From contig CP110630.1 in NCBI GenBank assembly GCA_026210745.1, positions 1,488,001-1,552,000 on the forward strand: a DNA stretch of 64,000 nt, in the 5' to 3' direction. A program made the translations under genes and the position numbers. The stretch is from Exobasidium rhododendri (taxonomy: Eukaryota > Basidiomycota > Exobasidiomycetes > Exobasidiales > Exobasidiaceae). Below, one piece after another: positions 1-9,844 of the stretch. The notes under the pieces were generated by a model. The model was not told the DNA's origin. It saw nothing but the letters and a program-made list of their open reading frames with translations, and searched no databases. Positions within the stretch are counted from its first letter, which is position 1. The number at the start of each line of letters is the position of its first letter.

Positions 1-882
1 TGTTATCCGCACAGTTCCCGTGAGCTTCCGAGTATGGCCTGGTTCTGGAGCCGTTGATGCTGCTTTTCCCTTACCAGTACCTACCCTCCTCAGAGCGTTC
101 AAGAGACTACTTTTGCCTACATTTGGCATTCCAACAATGACAAGTCGAACACCTTCATCCGGTGTCGAAGTATGTCGGAAGGCGCCAGACAGATTAGAGG
201 CTTTCCTGGCTCGAGGCTTTGCCTTTGTTCTCAGCTTTCTTTCGGCTCGCCTTCCACCAATCTTTGCATCTTCTGTCCTTGGTGGCGTGTCTCTCACAGA
301 CACTTTCTCCGACGACTTGAACGCTTCATCAAGTTCAGCTGCTCGAGTCTTGACCCACTGGATGACCTTTCTAACGTCTTTGTCTTTCCTAGAATCGACA
401 AACATGACCTGCTGTCCTTGCAATGTTGCAAATGCCGATCGAATGGGATCTGCCAGTCGAGGGTCGATCAGATCCGCCTTGTTATAGACTATTAGGCGTC
501 TTTGCCTCCAGGTCTTCGGGTCAACTACCGAGGGCGCTTCCGATGCAGTCCCCTTGATCGGTGTCTGCCTCTTCTCCATCTTCTTCAGCAGCTGCTCGAA
601 AGCGATGTTGATCGTCGATATGGGGAGTCGAGCATCCCTTGCTTCGATAATGAGTGGCGGAGGACTACGCTCTAGCAACGTAGGAAGCGATCGCATAGCC
701 CGGTACATGTGGCCTACAAACCATGCTGGAACTCGTGTTGGGAGAGGGAATTTCTCTCGCACTTTGAACACGGCTGAGGTGTCTTCAACGATGGCGGTAG
801 GAGCAGCTGCCACTGGAAGGCTCGCTTCGACGCTGGGAAAGCGACGGACATGTCCTGCTACGACCCGCCATTGTCGTGGCAT
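1..882 (-). CDS. MTG1: Mitochondrial ribosome-assembly GTPase, MTG1-type (partial)
   Basis: The gene starts at the ATG at 882-880 on the minus strand and runs off the left edge, so its C-terminus is missing. About 294 residues are visible, with no intron. The G motifs are circularly permuted: the G4 motif NKAD is at residues 134-137, well before the P-loop GMPNVGKSS at 251-258, and the switch-like PGHTRKLTG follows at the edge. This order defines the YlqF/MTG1 family, whose mitochondrial members help assemble the large mitoribosomal subunit. The arginine-rich N-terminus (MPRQWRVVAGHVRR) suits a mitochondrial presequence or membrane association. A basic linker separates the G4 and P-loop parts. 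Bacterial-type YlqF or nucleolar Nog2-type GTPases are alternatives, but overall length and layout favour MTG1. Confidence 0.85.
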   Translation of the reverse strand, partial: MPRQWRVVAGHVRRFPSVEASLPVAAAPTAIVEDTSAVFKVREKFPLPTRVPAWFVGHMYRAMRSLPTLLERSPPPLIIEARDARLPISTINIAFEQLLKKMEKRQTPIKGTASEAPSVVDPKTWRQRRLIVYNKADLIDPRLADPIRSAFATLQGQQVMFVDSRKDKDVRKVIQWVKTRAAELDEAFKSSEKVSVRDTPPRTEDAKIGGRRAERKLRTKAKPRARKASNLSGAFRHTSTPDEGVRLVIVGMPNVGKSSLLNALRRVGTGKGKAASTAPEPGHTRKLTGTVRIT

Positions 883-1139
883 GAGACGATAACGGTGAGG
901 AGACAGACCTTCTCGAGTGGAGCATACCCAATCCTTCTTATCCCAAAAAAAGCAAAGCAAGAAAAAGCACGGGTCTCGGACTTCTCTTCAACTCTAAAAT
1001 TTTTCTCCCTCTTACGCATCACACTAAGAAATCCGTTTGAAGATGCAAGAGCAATCGTATACAATACACACAGTACGCGCCAAAAGTGTCCATCCTTGAC
1101 TTCTCACTACAGACCTTACCTCCTGCCTCCGCTATCGCG
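883..1139. promoter_or_regulatory. Divergent intergenic region, MTG1-type gene / LYAR-type gene
   Basis: These 257 bp separate the start codons of two divergently transcribed genes that both serve ribosome biogenesis. The right part is pyrimidine-rich. I see no clear TATA box. Confidence 0.4.
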
Positions 1140-2333
1140 ATGGTGTCCTTCAATTGCAATGGGTGCGGCGACGTCGTCAAGAAGCCCAAACTGGACACAC
1201 ACTTCCAGCGCTGCTCTGCATCGGTGACATGCCTGGACTGCTCCACTCAATTCAACTCGCCATCAGAGTGGAAGTCGCATACATCTTGTATTTCCGAAGC
1301 AGAAAAATACGAGGGTAGCACACATCGAGGTGGTGGTAAGAAGGCTAAGAACGGTGGTACTGGTCAGCAGCAACACGGTCAAGCAAAGGTTGCCAACGGA
1401 AAGGTGGTGGTCCAAGCTCAGGCAAAGAATTCAGAGGTGACGCCGCGTCAGATTGAAGAAGACACCGCCCCAGCTGACGAGGCCACCGCCGCAGTCACTA
1501 ACGGCAAAGGCAACAAAAAGGACAAAAAGAGGAAGAGTGATGAGGTAGAAGCTAATGTCGAGAAAGTCGTCAAGGATGACATCAAGATCAGTTTGCAGAA
1601 GACGTCCAAGGAAGAGGCCAAGTTGAGAAAGGAGAAGAAGTCTAAGAAGCCAAAGAAAGAGGGCGGCGAAGGAGTCAAATCTACGAGTGTGGAGTCGAAG
1701 GCTGAAAAGACCCCTGATCAAGTATTGCCAGAAATCGAACCAGTAGCAGCGACCGAGGAGACTCCTCAAGAAGGAAAGAAGACGAAGAAGCAGAAGAAAG
1801 AAAAGCTGGCGAAGAGTGAAGGAGATGTAGAGAAACCTACCATCAGTGAAAAGATTATTGCGGAGACTACCACAGAAAAGCCAGTGAAGAAAGCCAAGAA
1901 AGTAAAAGGCGATAAGACTGAGTCCAAGGGTGAAGCTATCGAGAGCAAGACAAAGAAGAGCACGAAAGACACCGTCGAAGAAAGCGGCCAGACAGAGGAA
2001 ATAGACACGAGTAAAAGTGAGAAAGCAAAGAAGAAGGAGAAGAAGGAGAGCAAGGCGGAAAAGGAAGGAAAAGTGAAGAGCCAGAAGAATGATGGAAAAA
2101 AGGAGAAGACCGTCAAGAAGGATAAAGCCGTAGAAGAGGATGAAGCCGAGAAGAGTCGACCCGCAAAGAAAGCAAAAGTAGATAAGAGTGAGAAGTCTGG
2201 CAAGAAGAACAACGAAAAGGAGGATGCGACTGTGCAAGACAAGAGTAACGGTAACGCATCAAAGAAGCGCAAGACAGAGGCAAACGGAGATGTGGTGAAG
2301 CCCAAGAAGAACAAAGTAAGTGAAGAAGCGTAA
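1140..2333 (+). CDS. LYAR-type zinc-finger nucleolar protein
   Basis: The protein starts at ATG 1140 and has 397 residues. The N-terminal 60 residues carry the LYAR zinc-finger pattern: CNGCGDVVKKPKLDTHF followed by RC, then CLDC with downstream H and C. The remaining roughly 330 residues are extremely rich in Lys and Glu, as is typical of nucleolar LYAR relatives that act in rRNA processing and ribosome assembly. An earlier in-frame GTG at 1086 is not credible as a start. The 3' end is uncertain: AAA|GTAAGTG at 2316 is a strong donor, and a 70-nt intron (2316-2385, ending CTACAG) would replace the last residues with K-A-E and a stop at 2395-2397. Family assignment is good; the tail needs a transcript. 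Confidence 0.82.
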   Translation: MVSFNCNGCGDVVKKPKLDTHFQRCSASVTCLDCSTQFNSPSEWKSHTSCISEAEKYEGSTHRGGGKKAKNGGTGQQQHGQAKVANGKVVVQAQAKNSEVTPRQIEEDTAPADEATAAVTNGKGNKKDKKRKSDEVEANVEKVVKDDIKISLQKTSKEEAKLRKEKKSKKPKKEGGEGVKSTSVESKAEKTPDQVLPEIEPVAATEETPQEGKKTKKQKKEKLAKSEGDVEKPTISEKIIAETTTEKPVKKAKKVKGDKTESKGEAIESKTKKSTKDTVEESGQTEEIDTSKSEKAKKKEKKESKAEKEGKVKSQKNDGKKEKTVKKDKAVEEDEAEKSRPAKKAKVDKSEKSGKKNNEKEDATVQDKSNGNASKKRKTEANGDVVKPKKNKVSEEA

Positions 2334-2514
2334 AGGCAGATCAGGCAGACGGACCGTACCTGACTGGTGGTGACTATGCCTACAGAAAGCCGAATAGACG
2401 ATCCTCCGAATGATGATACAAGTCACTGATATGCCCATTTTGTATAATTACACATGACTACGACGAACCTCAAAAAGGTCGATCTTATACAATACGACTC
2501 TTTCTCTCCCACTC

Positions 2515-3184
2515 TTATTTTTTGTTCCGATTCGGGAAGTGCTTGTTGAGGACATCTTGAGCCTTTTGTTTGCGTTCATTGGCGGCATCCCGCCGCTTGT
2601 CGCCTACAGTCGGTGGAACAGGAGCAGTACAGCCATGGCTCTGGGGCGATCTATGTCTACATGGGAGAGAGCGGGGATGAGCTCAAGGAGGACTGCCATA
2701 CCACGTTCGGAGTGGGCACTCACGTCATACAGAAGAAGCCTCTGCATCGATCACATCGAGGAGCCGCATGGACTACATCAATATGAGGACGATTTTCGGC
2801 CTGCTGCTGACTGACAGCGACTGACGTGGAGGCGCCACGGGTGCTTGGATCCAATTGCAGGCTGAACTGCTTACACCCTCTCTTCTGACAAGGTAATTTT
2901 GCAGGGCCTGCTTGGTCAATGTCAGATTTGTTTTTGGTTGCTGCTTGATCAGCCGTCTCCCCATCTTGAACCTCTCTCCTTCTTTCCTTCGCTCTCTGAG
3001 TTCGCTCGAGAATCTCCGTCTCACTCAAGGTTCTATCGGCCTCTGCTGCTCCTGGTGCCTTGCACGCATGTTGAGATGGAAGGAAGTGTGACTGACAGAA
3101 GCGATCCCGGCAGCAAGGACAATTCACAGGGAGAAAGGTAAGAGTATGACAACTGTTTAAAGTGCAATACTCTCCTATCTCCAT
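2515..3184 (-). CDS. AN1-type zinc-finger protein with two AN1 domains
   Basis: Exons 3184-2724 and 2656-2515 flank a 67-nt intron (2657-2723) and give 200 residues. The first AN1 finger fills residues 1-42: C7-x4-C12, FLPVNCPCC, FCQSH and a final HAC. A charged linker follows. The second finger is split by a long insertion: CQKRGC near residue 105, then CDRCRGFFC, with the intron falling just before THRSPQSHGC. Splicing restores the C-x2-C-x4-C-x2-H-x5-H-x-C end of the finger, which supports the model strongly. Related proteins (ZFAND1/2, Cuz1) link stress and ubiquitin/proteasome or Cdc48 pathways. No ubiquitin-like domain is visible, so it resembles the ZFAND2 arrangement more than Cuz1. 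Confidence 0.85.
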
Positions 3185-3512
3185 ATCGAGCCCAGTGCTC
3201 CCCTATGCTTGGAGTGAAGAAATTATCGTGGCTGTCAGATAGACTCGAGTCTGAGCAGAACAGTGAACGGTAATATTATTATTATTATTATTGTTGGCAA
3301 CGCGAAAGAGCTCTCTAGGCTTCGAAGTGTTACAATCGTTGTCACCAATTTGTTTGAGCACGTCCAACAGAAGCGCGCTTGGGAAGTACTCAGTTGGCTT
3401 TGCACGAAAGTGTTGGTTGAGTGAAATCTAGCCACTACTATATCCGCACTCTCCTTCCCTTCCACCAGCCCTGTCGTGTCTTGACGATACAGACGCAAGC
3501 ATATAGTCCAGT
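3185..3512. promoter_or_regulatory. Divergent intergenic region, AN1 protein / Mad2
   Basis: This region lies between two divergent start codons, 328 bp apart, and contains the ATT microsatellite at 3272-3293. No other motif was recognised. Confidence 0.4.
3272..3293. repeat. (ATT)n microsatellite
   Basis: About seven ATT units lie in the divergent promoter between the AN1 gene and Mad2. Slippage here could vary spacing between the two promoters. Confidence 0.85.
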
Positions 3513-4265
3513 ATGAGTGGCACAAAGACAGCTCAAGCACCTACACGCACACATCTGTCTCTTCAGGGCTCAGTCGCACTCGTCTCAGACTTCTTCCTGT
3601 ACAGCATACAATCCATCCTATACCAACGCAATATCTACCCGTCCGATGAATTTAAAATGACGAAGAAGTTCGGTACGCAAGTCTTAACGACAATCGATGA
3701 GGGATTACAAGACTACTTGGAAAGAGCAATGAATCAAGTGCAAGAATGGCTGAGCCGAGGGGAAGTGAAGAGAATCGTCGTGGCGATAGTAGAAAAGGAA
3801 ACTCAAGAGACGCTGGAGAGGTGGCAATTTGACGTGGAAGTGTCCGAAGAAGGCGGTATAGAAGAGGGGCTAAATAGTAAGCGAAGTATAGAGTAAGTGA
3901 CTGCTTCTTCGCTATGGCTGCAAGATGTTTCTTGTACTGATCATGAAAGTCAAAATTCTCGCCCTCACAGCTCGACAAAAGAGACTTCCAAGAAGACAGA
4001 CCAACAGGTCAAGAATGAAATTGGAGCCATCATCAAGCAAATCACAGCTAGTTGCACTTTTCTGCCGATGCTAGAAGAGCCTTGCGCTTTCACAATACTC
4101 GCATATACTGATCTAAAGACGACAATACCACTCGAATGGTCAGAAAGTGATGCTCGGCTAATTGCCGAAGGACAAGCAGAGCAGGTAAAGCTGCGTAGCT
4201 TTAGTACGCACGTTCACTCAGTCGATGCACTCGTAGCCTACAAACGACCAGAAGACGAGGACTAG
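3513..4265 (+). CDS. MAD2: Spindle assembly checkpoint protein Mad2 (HORMA domain)
   Basis: Exons 3513-3892 and 3971-4265 flank a 78-nt intron and give 224 residues, close to the family's usual ~200. Recognisable HORMA features include the N-terminal SLQGSVALVSDFF and YPSDEF, the core ending WQFDVE, and the mobile C-terminal 'safety belt' RSFSTHVHSVDALVAYKRP near the end. Mad2 converts from an open to a closed form on binding Mad1 at unattached kinetochores and then inhibits Cdc20-APC/C. An alternative donor (GTAAGC, 3875) would break the frame, so the donor at 3893 is preferred. The gene for its partner Mad1 lies only 9 kb downstream on the same strand. Confidence 0.95.
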
Positions 4266-4619
4266 GGTTGTACGGACTAGGCAAGGACGACACAACATCT
4301 CGTACGACAGCAAAAGCATGACGCACTCCTTCTCTCTAGTCAACATCATTCAACCTTTCTGGCTAGCTTTACTTCGTTCAGACAGTAGACAGCTATCAAT
4401 GTCCGCAAAGGTTTCAATGAAGCGACAGATTTGTAGACTAATTATTGTATTGAGGCGAGATATCGTACAGTGCTACCAACTATGTCAACCCGTAGATGTG
4501 AGAGCAGGGTGATGAAAAGGAAATTAATACTTGCGTTTGGAAGGGGCTCTACTTTGCGTATGTTCGTGTGCGGGTGATGTGATGGTGAGTGCTAAGATGA
4601 AAGCGTGGAATAAGCCGAA
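4266..4619. other. Convergent intergenic region, Mad2 / PBDC1-type gene
   Basis: These 354 bp should hold the 3' UTRs and terminators of two convergent genes. No coding or RNA gene was recognised. Confidence 0.5.
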
Positions 4620-5424
4620 TCACTTTGACGACTTGCCAGACTTCTTCTTGTCTGCCTGTGATCATGGACGAGGGAGTCCAAGTCAGCACTGTGTTGGTGA
4701 GAAGAAGCGGGAAGAAGAAAGAGAGAGCAGAAGCACACTTACCTCTTTTTGCGCATCCTCCTTTGCCTTTTCGAAGATCCAGTCATTCAGACCCCGCTTG
4801 TTCCTCGCAATTTCGTATGCGTAAAATTGCATTCGGGTGACTGCAAGGGCGAACTACCATAAGACGGGAGACATAGACGGCATATCATGCTTTCTTACTC
4901 ACCAAAAGTCGTGTTGAATTGTGTGTACTCGTCGGTTGCGTCTGTTCGGATCAAGGTACCGAAGTTGTAGTCCGAGACTGTAAGAGGAAGCAGACACACG
5001 CTTAGCAAGACGAGAAGAAAGAGTTCGTCGCAGCACAGACTTACCCTTGTGCTCATACTTCATAATGAAATCCCTCCACTCCTTCTTTCCCTTATCTGAC
5101 TTCATCTTTTCCTCATCGACTTTCAAGACGCCTCCCGCCTTGTCACTCTCTGTGACTTTCAGATCGGGAAAGGTATCCTCCATGTCCTGGTATATCTCAT
5201 CGTCCAGCTTCGTCAATCGAAGGGTCGATGGTCGAACTTTCTCATATAGCGACCACAAAGTCTGAGCCTGTTCAATGGTCCAAAAACAAAATGCCCAGTA
5301 AGCAAGGCACACATAACTCCTGTGACCATCTGCAACGAACCTGCTCTACACACTTCACTGCCATCTGCTTTTCGATCTCAGGAAGGTTTGCTGCCTTGTT
5401 GGCATCGAAGGCTTGAGTATCCAT
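4620..5424 (-). CDS. PBDC1/Ypl225w-type protein, eEF1A folding chaperone
   Basis: Five exons (5424-5341, 5267-5045, 4977-4903, 4840-4743, 4655-4620) give 171 residues. The assembled protein reads continuously through the PBDC1 domain: ANLPEIEKQMAVKCVEQAQ, LRLTKLDDEIYQDM, KKEWRDFIMKYEH, DYNFGTLIRTDATDEY and MQFYAYEIARNKRGLNDW, with a short Lys/Ser tail. All four introns keep frame and have standard GT..AG ends. In yeast the homologue (Ypl225w, also called Chp1) is a dedicated chaperone for newly made eEF1A. The old 'polysaccharide biosynthesis' domain name is a misnomer. This is one of several translation-related genes in the window. Confidence 0.9.
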
Positions 5425-6760
5425 GGCGAGTACGTTGATGGGTTCGCGCTTCTTGTGACTGGAAGGTGTGACAAGGAGAAGTAGGCTTCTATTGCCGACT
5501 TATGCAGCAAAGTTGGAAGATAATACTGCGGGAGGCCACGCTGGGGAATGACTGTTTCGCTTGCCAGCTCGATGAAGCAGATTAGAATTGATAGGGCTGA
5601 CCGGTCGACGTAAGAGGGTAAAGGTGGTCAAGGTGCGGCGAGGGCGGTCTTAGTGAAACGCCAACACCTTTATTAAGGAGATGCCAGCTGCCTAGAATGA
5701 AGGGTGGCTTTGCGTAATTTAGAGGCATCGCGTGGCCATAGAAGAGAGAGTTGAGCATATCGGGTCACAACTCGTCCCATCAATTAGGCATCATTTCTTG
5801 TGAGCAAGGAGTGCTTGACATGCGAAGGTGTGGAAGTGAGGAAGACCGGGTCACACAACGTACGAGTGTTATAATTCCTCCAGCGTAGACAGAAGTATCT
5901 ACAGGAGTATAGGGTGGCTGATCAATTGCAAGTGTGGCCCATCACATACAAGAAGAAGAAGACGAAGAAGTCATAAGCAATGACGATCGTAGATCACGCT
6001 CGACTGCATTGTCAATCAAACAATTTCCAATCAAGTGCGGCATATGATGTATTCAGCTGTATTCACGAAATCGTGGGTGTGAGCAGTCTCAGAGAGAAAG
6101 CACACAGAGGGGGGAAGGAGAAGGCATCGTTGGCGCTGCATTACACCTATTCGCGATGAAAGCATTCATGTCCACACTTCGATAGCTAGTCTCGACGCCA
6201 CGCGGCTCATAATGATATCAGGCGCTCGATTGAAGCGAGAGATCAAGAGCACTTAGGAACTCATATATGGCAAAGCCGCGTGGCTCGGGCCGCAGTCAAA
6301 CTTTAAGCTTATGAGGCGCGCCAATATAGCGACATAGAGGATTGGCCCACACTGGGTTACTTTGAGAAGCGGAAACTTCGAATTGCTCGTTGCTCACTAC
6401 ATCACAAGAGATAATCAAGGTGAGCAAAAGCTACGCAGCGACCGACCTACTTTCATATGAGGTGTGCAGCATAAAGGTAGGGCGAAGATGGAGAGGGGGT
6501 AATCTATGTAAAGGGATGGGTAATTCTGTGAAGGGATGGGACACGGAACTGGGTTCAGCATCAAGCTTGGAGGGAAGAGTGATGGTGTCGTGTCGAGTCG
6601 ATATCAAGATAGATGGATGGGAAGGAAGGAAGGCAAAGCGTCCTTAGAAGGGGAAGAGGACATTGCTGCACCTGAATACGATGGAAGGAAGGCTCTGCTG
6701 CTGCTGTTGTAGAGAGACACAAGATGCATTCCCGCTAACCCAAACGCTCCTACTATCAGC
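5425..6760. other. Long intergenic region upstream of uL14
   Basis: These 1336 bp separate the starts of two divergent genes. The only open frames are short and lack family features. The right part presumably holds the ribosomal-protein promoter. A donor-like AAG|GTGAGC at 6419 and an acceptor-like CTATCAG at 6753-6759 would allow a ~340-nt intron in the 5' UTR of uL14, but this is speculative. I see no tRNA or repeat element. Confidence 0.4.
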
Positions 6761-7361
6761 ATGTCGAAGCCACAAGCTGGATCAAAATTCCGCCTGACGT
6801 TGGCTTTGCCCGTCGGTGCAGTCATGAATTGCGCTGACAACAGTGGCGCTAAGAATCTTTTCGTCATTGCAGTACACGGAGTCGGAGCAAGATTGAACAG
6901 ATTGCCTGCAGCTGCTTCGGGTGACATGGTTGTTGCCAGTGTCAAGAAGGGAAAGCCAGAATTGCGAAAGAAGGGTGCGTAGCGGAGAGCGCCATTGAGG
7001 GATGCGATCGAATCTGTAGACTTATCACCATCTCTTCTTTACGATATCACTTTACAGTCATGCCAGCCGTTGTTGTTCGACAACGTAAGCCATGGCGAAG
7101 ACGCGATGGAATCTTCTTGTACTTTGAAGATAACGCTGGTGTCATAGTTAACCCAAAGGGAGAGATGAAGGGAAGTGCCATCACCGGTCCAGTTGCCAAG
7201 GAGTGCGCTGATCTTTGGCCCAGAATTGTGAGTAGCTGCACACTCTACTTGACACTGCTGTATTTCTCTTCAACTGCTCTTCTGACACATCTCTCTCTCT
7301 CTCTCTCTCTCTCCTCTTTCCCTTCACCTTTCAGGCCTCAAATTGCAACACTGTGGTTTAG
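6761..7361 (+). CDS. RPL23: 60S ribosomal protein uL14 (L23)
   Basis: Exons 6761-6974, 7058-7227 and 7335-7361 give 136 residues, matching the family. The protein is almost identical in pattern to eukaryotic uL14: [56 protein letters not shown] and [19 protein letters not shown], ending ASNCNTVV. Introns are 83 and 107 nt; the second contains a long CT tract. The last exon encodes only eight residues and stop. uL14 sits at the subunit interface of the large ribosomal subunit. Confidence 0.96.
7291..7312 (+). repeat. RPL23: (CT)n tract in uL14 intron 2
   Basis: A pure CT run of about 22 nt forms the polypyrimidine part of the second uL14 intron, just upstream of its acceptor at 7334. Confidence 0.85.
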
Positions 7362-8097
7362 AGAGAAGCACTCTGATCGATTGAAAGTGTAGTCTATGAT
7401 TTCGTTGTCTTCGCCTTCCATTTACTCATGTCCCGCCATGAAATCTTCATTTCATTACACATTCGGATTCAAGGTTTGTGACTCAACGACTTCTTTCTGC
7501 TGGCCAGGCTGCAGTGCATCGAACGTGTGCGTGTCTTGTTACCCCTTCTGGTTCTCTCTTCGTGTTTCACATCGGCGTCTTGAGTGAGCCGTTTCTGTGC
7601 TGCACTTCTTTTTGCTCTGCCATGCTGCCTTTTGGGACTGACTACAATGTGGTATCTCACGCGATGAGTCGATGATCAGGACATTGAAATTTACTATAAG
7701 AAACGTTAGCGGAAAGTGATATGGCAGTTGCCCTTTTCCTTTAAGTTGTCCCCCTATTCGTCTTCACTCTTGCCATTCACCTCCTTCTTTTCATCGAGTC
7801 AGTGAGGCAACTTCGAGCATTTTCTCGCCACATTACTCTCTCTCTCTCGATCATGCTATAGAGGAGTAAAGCATATCAGTCTCTACGTCCAACGATCTTC
7901 TTCTTCTCCCTGGTCTATTCACCGGCGGGCTGGACCTTGTCGTGCGCGCCTATCTCGCAACTTTCATTCGTACATCGCTGAGAAACAACATCACTGTCTG
8001 GATTCGCTGAAAGTCGTTTGACATCGATTCCAAATTCGACTGCACAACCCTCCATTATCGCCAGGGAAGTAGTATCGTATTGTCTGACTTTGCTAGT
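7362..8097. other. Intergenic region between uL14 and the MOB4-type gene
   Basis: These 736 bp include the uL14 3' UTR and a pyrimidine-rich promoter/5' UTR for the next gene, with a CT-rich patch near 7835. No gene was recognised. Confidence 0.45.
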
Positions 8098-9609
8098 ATG
8101 ATCGAATTGGCTCATCGACAACACGGAAGCCCTTCATTTCGCCCTTCTTCCTCGTCTTCTCCGTTCTCGTCTCGCAACAAACCTGATCTGGCTCCACTGC
8201 CGATTCGACATCTGAAAGCACCTGCTTCACCTCTCGTCAACAATTTCACCAGTTCTTCCTTCGCTGAAGATAGAGAAGACGGCTCTACGGGAGTGCAGAA
8301 ACAGAGTGCAAACGGATCGCAAACCGCAAAAGAACTCGGCAGCAGTGGTGGTAGTAGCAGTAGCAGTAGCAACGGGACAAGGAACTTCACTAAAGCGGGT
8401 GGTGGGAATCTATCACAGCTGTCTACTTCGACCAGTATGTTACAGCATAATCCCTTGATGCACCGTATTCGCAAGGGTCAAAAGCAAGAAGATATCCAGC
8501 CTCCTTTACCTTCTACCTTACCACCAGTGCAAACAATCGATTCACCATTCCAACTACAGGAGTATCTTGCTCTAGCGATTCGTTTAGATCCACACAACGT
8601 CGAACGAATCGTCTCCTTACCTCAACCTTTTGACGGCAATACTTCCGAAAAGGGGAAGGGTAGAGATGGTGAGGCTTCTGCCTTTTCTAGCATGGACGAA
8701 GAAGCACAACCAGTGGACACCGACGTCTGGATTTACGAACAATTGAGAAGGATCGTCTTGGACTTTTCGACACCTTGGCTGACTTTGCTGCAGAAAGATT
8801 GCGATAAGAAGTTGAAACCAAAATCCTGTGAAGCTATGAACGCCGATGATTGGATGTATCTCTGCGCATCGCATGGAGAGGAGAAGCAATGTTGTGCGAT
8901 TGACTACATCATCCACACTTTGGATGGCACCACTGCGCTGCTCAACTCCCAAAGGCATTTCCCTAGCAGAACCTTCATTCCAACAACGAGCTTGCGACAC
9001 TTTGGGAGCATCAGTAGAAGATTGAGTCGCATCTTTGTACACGCTTTCGAACATCACAGAGATGTTTTTGAGGCTTGTGAGGCAGAGACATCGTTGTATG
9101 CACGCTTCTTTGCTTTGGTGCAGACGTTTGATTTGATCGCAATCGACTCACTGCCACGACTCGGTGAGACTGAAGACAGGGAAAGCAGCAATCAATCAAG
9201 CGATACATCGCCTGCCACACAGGGCGACGCGGTTCCGGCTGCTCCTACAGTATCTCAGAGCTCGACTTCGCTTGATGGAGGGCGAGAGCCAGATAGTCAT
9301 CGACTGAGTGGGAAACGTCAGCTATTCCAAGCAAATGTTCCAACATTGCAAGACGAAGAAGAGAATGACGATGCAGAGGAAGTAGAGGGTGGGGAGGGAG
9401 GAGGGAAAGAAGCGTCGTATACAGATATTCTCACGAATCCCGAAGCGAGCGCTTCTGGAGTGACTGACGATGATGAACGCGTGGGAGGCAAACCGGAGGA
9501 GGAGTCTTCAGAAAAAGGAGGTCAAGACAAGACGCTGAATCTTGCAAGGGAGAACGGCCAAGAGGAGGTTCCCCAGGATGTCAAGGATGAGGAAGAGGAC
9601 GATGAGTAG
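8098..9609 (+). CDS. MOB-family protein, MOB4/phocein-like (STRIPAK component)
   Basis: A single exon from ATG 8098 encodes 503 residues; an in-frame TTG at 8080 is not a credible start. The Mob/phocein fold lies at about residues 205-350: VWIYEQLRRIVLDF, DDWMYLCASHGEEKQCCAIDYIIHTLDGT, SLRHFGSISRRLSRIFVHAFEHH. The HTLDG and 'cysteine then alanine-isoleucine-aspartate-tyrosine' signatures fit MOB4/phocein better than the Mob1 kinase activators. Phocein-type Mobs are part of STRIPAK, which in fungi controls cell fusion and polarity. Unusual points are a Ser-rich disordered N-terminus of ~120 residues, a very acidic C-terminal tail of ~140 residues, and eight rather than four residues between the first two zinc-site cysteines. 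Confidence 0.85.
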   Translation: MIELAHRQHGSPSFRPSSSSSPFSSRNKPDLAPLPIRHLKAPASPLVNNFTSSSFAEDREDGSTGVQKQSANGSQTAKELGSSGGSSSSSSNGTRNFTKAGGGNLSQLSTSTSMLQHNPLMHRIRKGQKQEDIQPPLPSTLPPVQTIDSPFQLQEYLALAIRLDPHNVERIVSLPQPFDGNTSEKGKGRDGEASAFSSMDEEAQPVDTDVWIYEQLRRIVLDFSTPWLTLLQKDCDKKLKPKSCEAMNADDWMYLCASHGEEKQCCAIDYIIHTLDGTTALLNSQRHFPSRTFIPTTSLRHFGSISRRLSRIFVHAFEHHRDVFEACEAETSLYARFFALVQTFDLIAIDSLPRLGETEDRESSNQSSDTSPATQGDAVPAAPTVSQSSTSLDGGREPDSHRLSGKRQLFQANVPTLQDEEENDDAEEVEGGEGGGKEASYTDILTNPEASASGVTDDDERVGGKPEEESSEKGGQDKTLNLARENGQEEVPQDVKDEEEDDE

Positions 9610-9844
9610 AGTATTGGAGGAAGAGGATGAGTAATGGTCAGGAGGATGTGGTGGTGAGGCTACTGCGGGAGGACTCTCGCTCAGTATGTTGAACCCTTGC
9701 AAAGACCAGCTGTCTGTCCCCTTTCAGTGCTCTGTGTATGGGATAAGTGTATTATTAGACTAGCGAACAAGACAATGAGATCATCGTTAAAATGGACATG
9801 GTAAAAGTACATGCAGGACGAGAACGAGAATGAGAATGCCACGA

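Noticed and set aside
1431-2237. 268-residue minus-strand frame rich in Leu and Phe opposite the LYAR-type gene
   Set aside because: It is the antisense shadow of a Lys/Glu-rich coding region; AAG and GAG codons read backwards as Leu/Phe. No domain and no credible start context.
3875-3880. Alternative Mad2 intron donor GTAAGC
   Set aside because: Using it shifts exon 2 out of the conserved HORMA frame; the donor at 3893 keeps it.
8080-8097. Upstream TTG start for the MOB4-type protein
   Set aside because: Non-ATG initiation is unlikely in a fung nuclear gene and ATG 8098 lies just downstream in frame.
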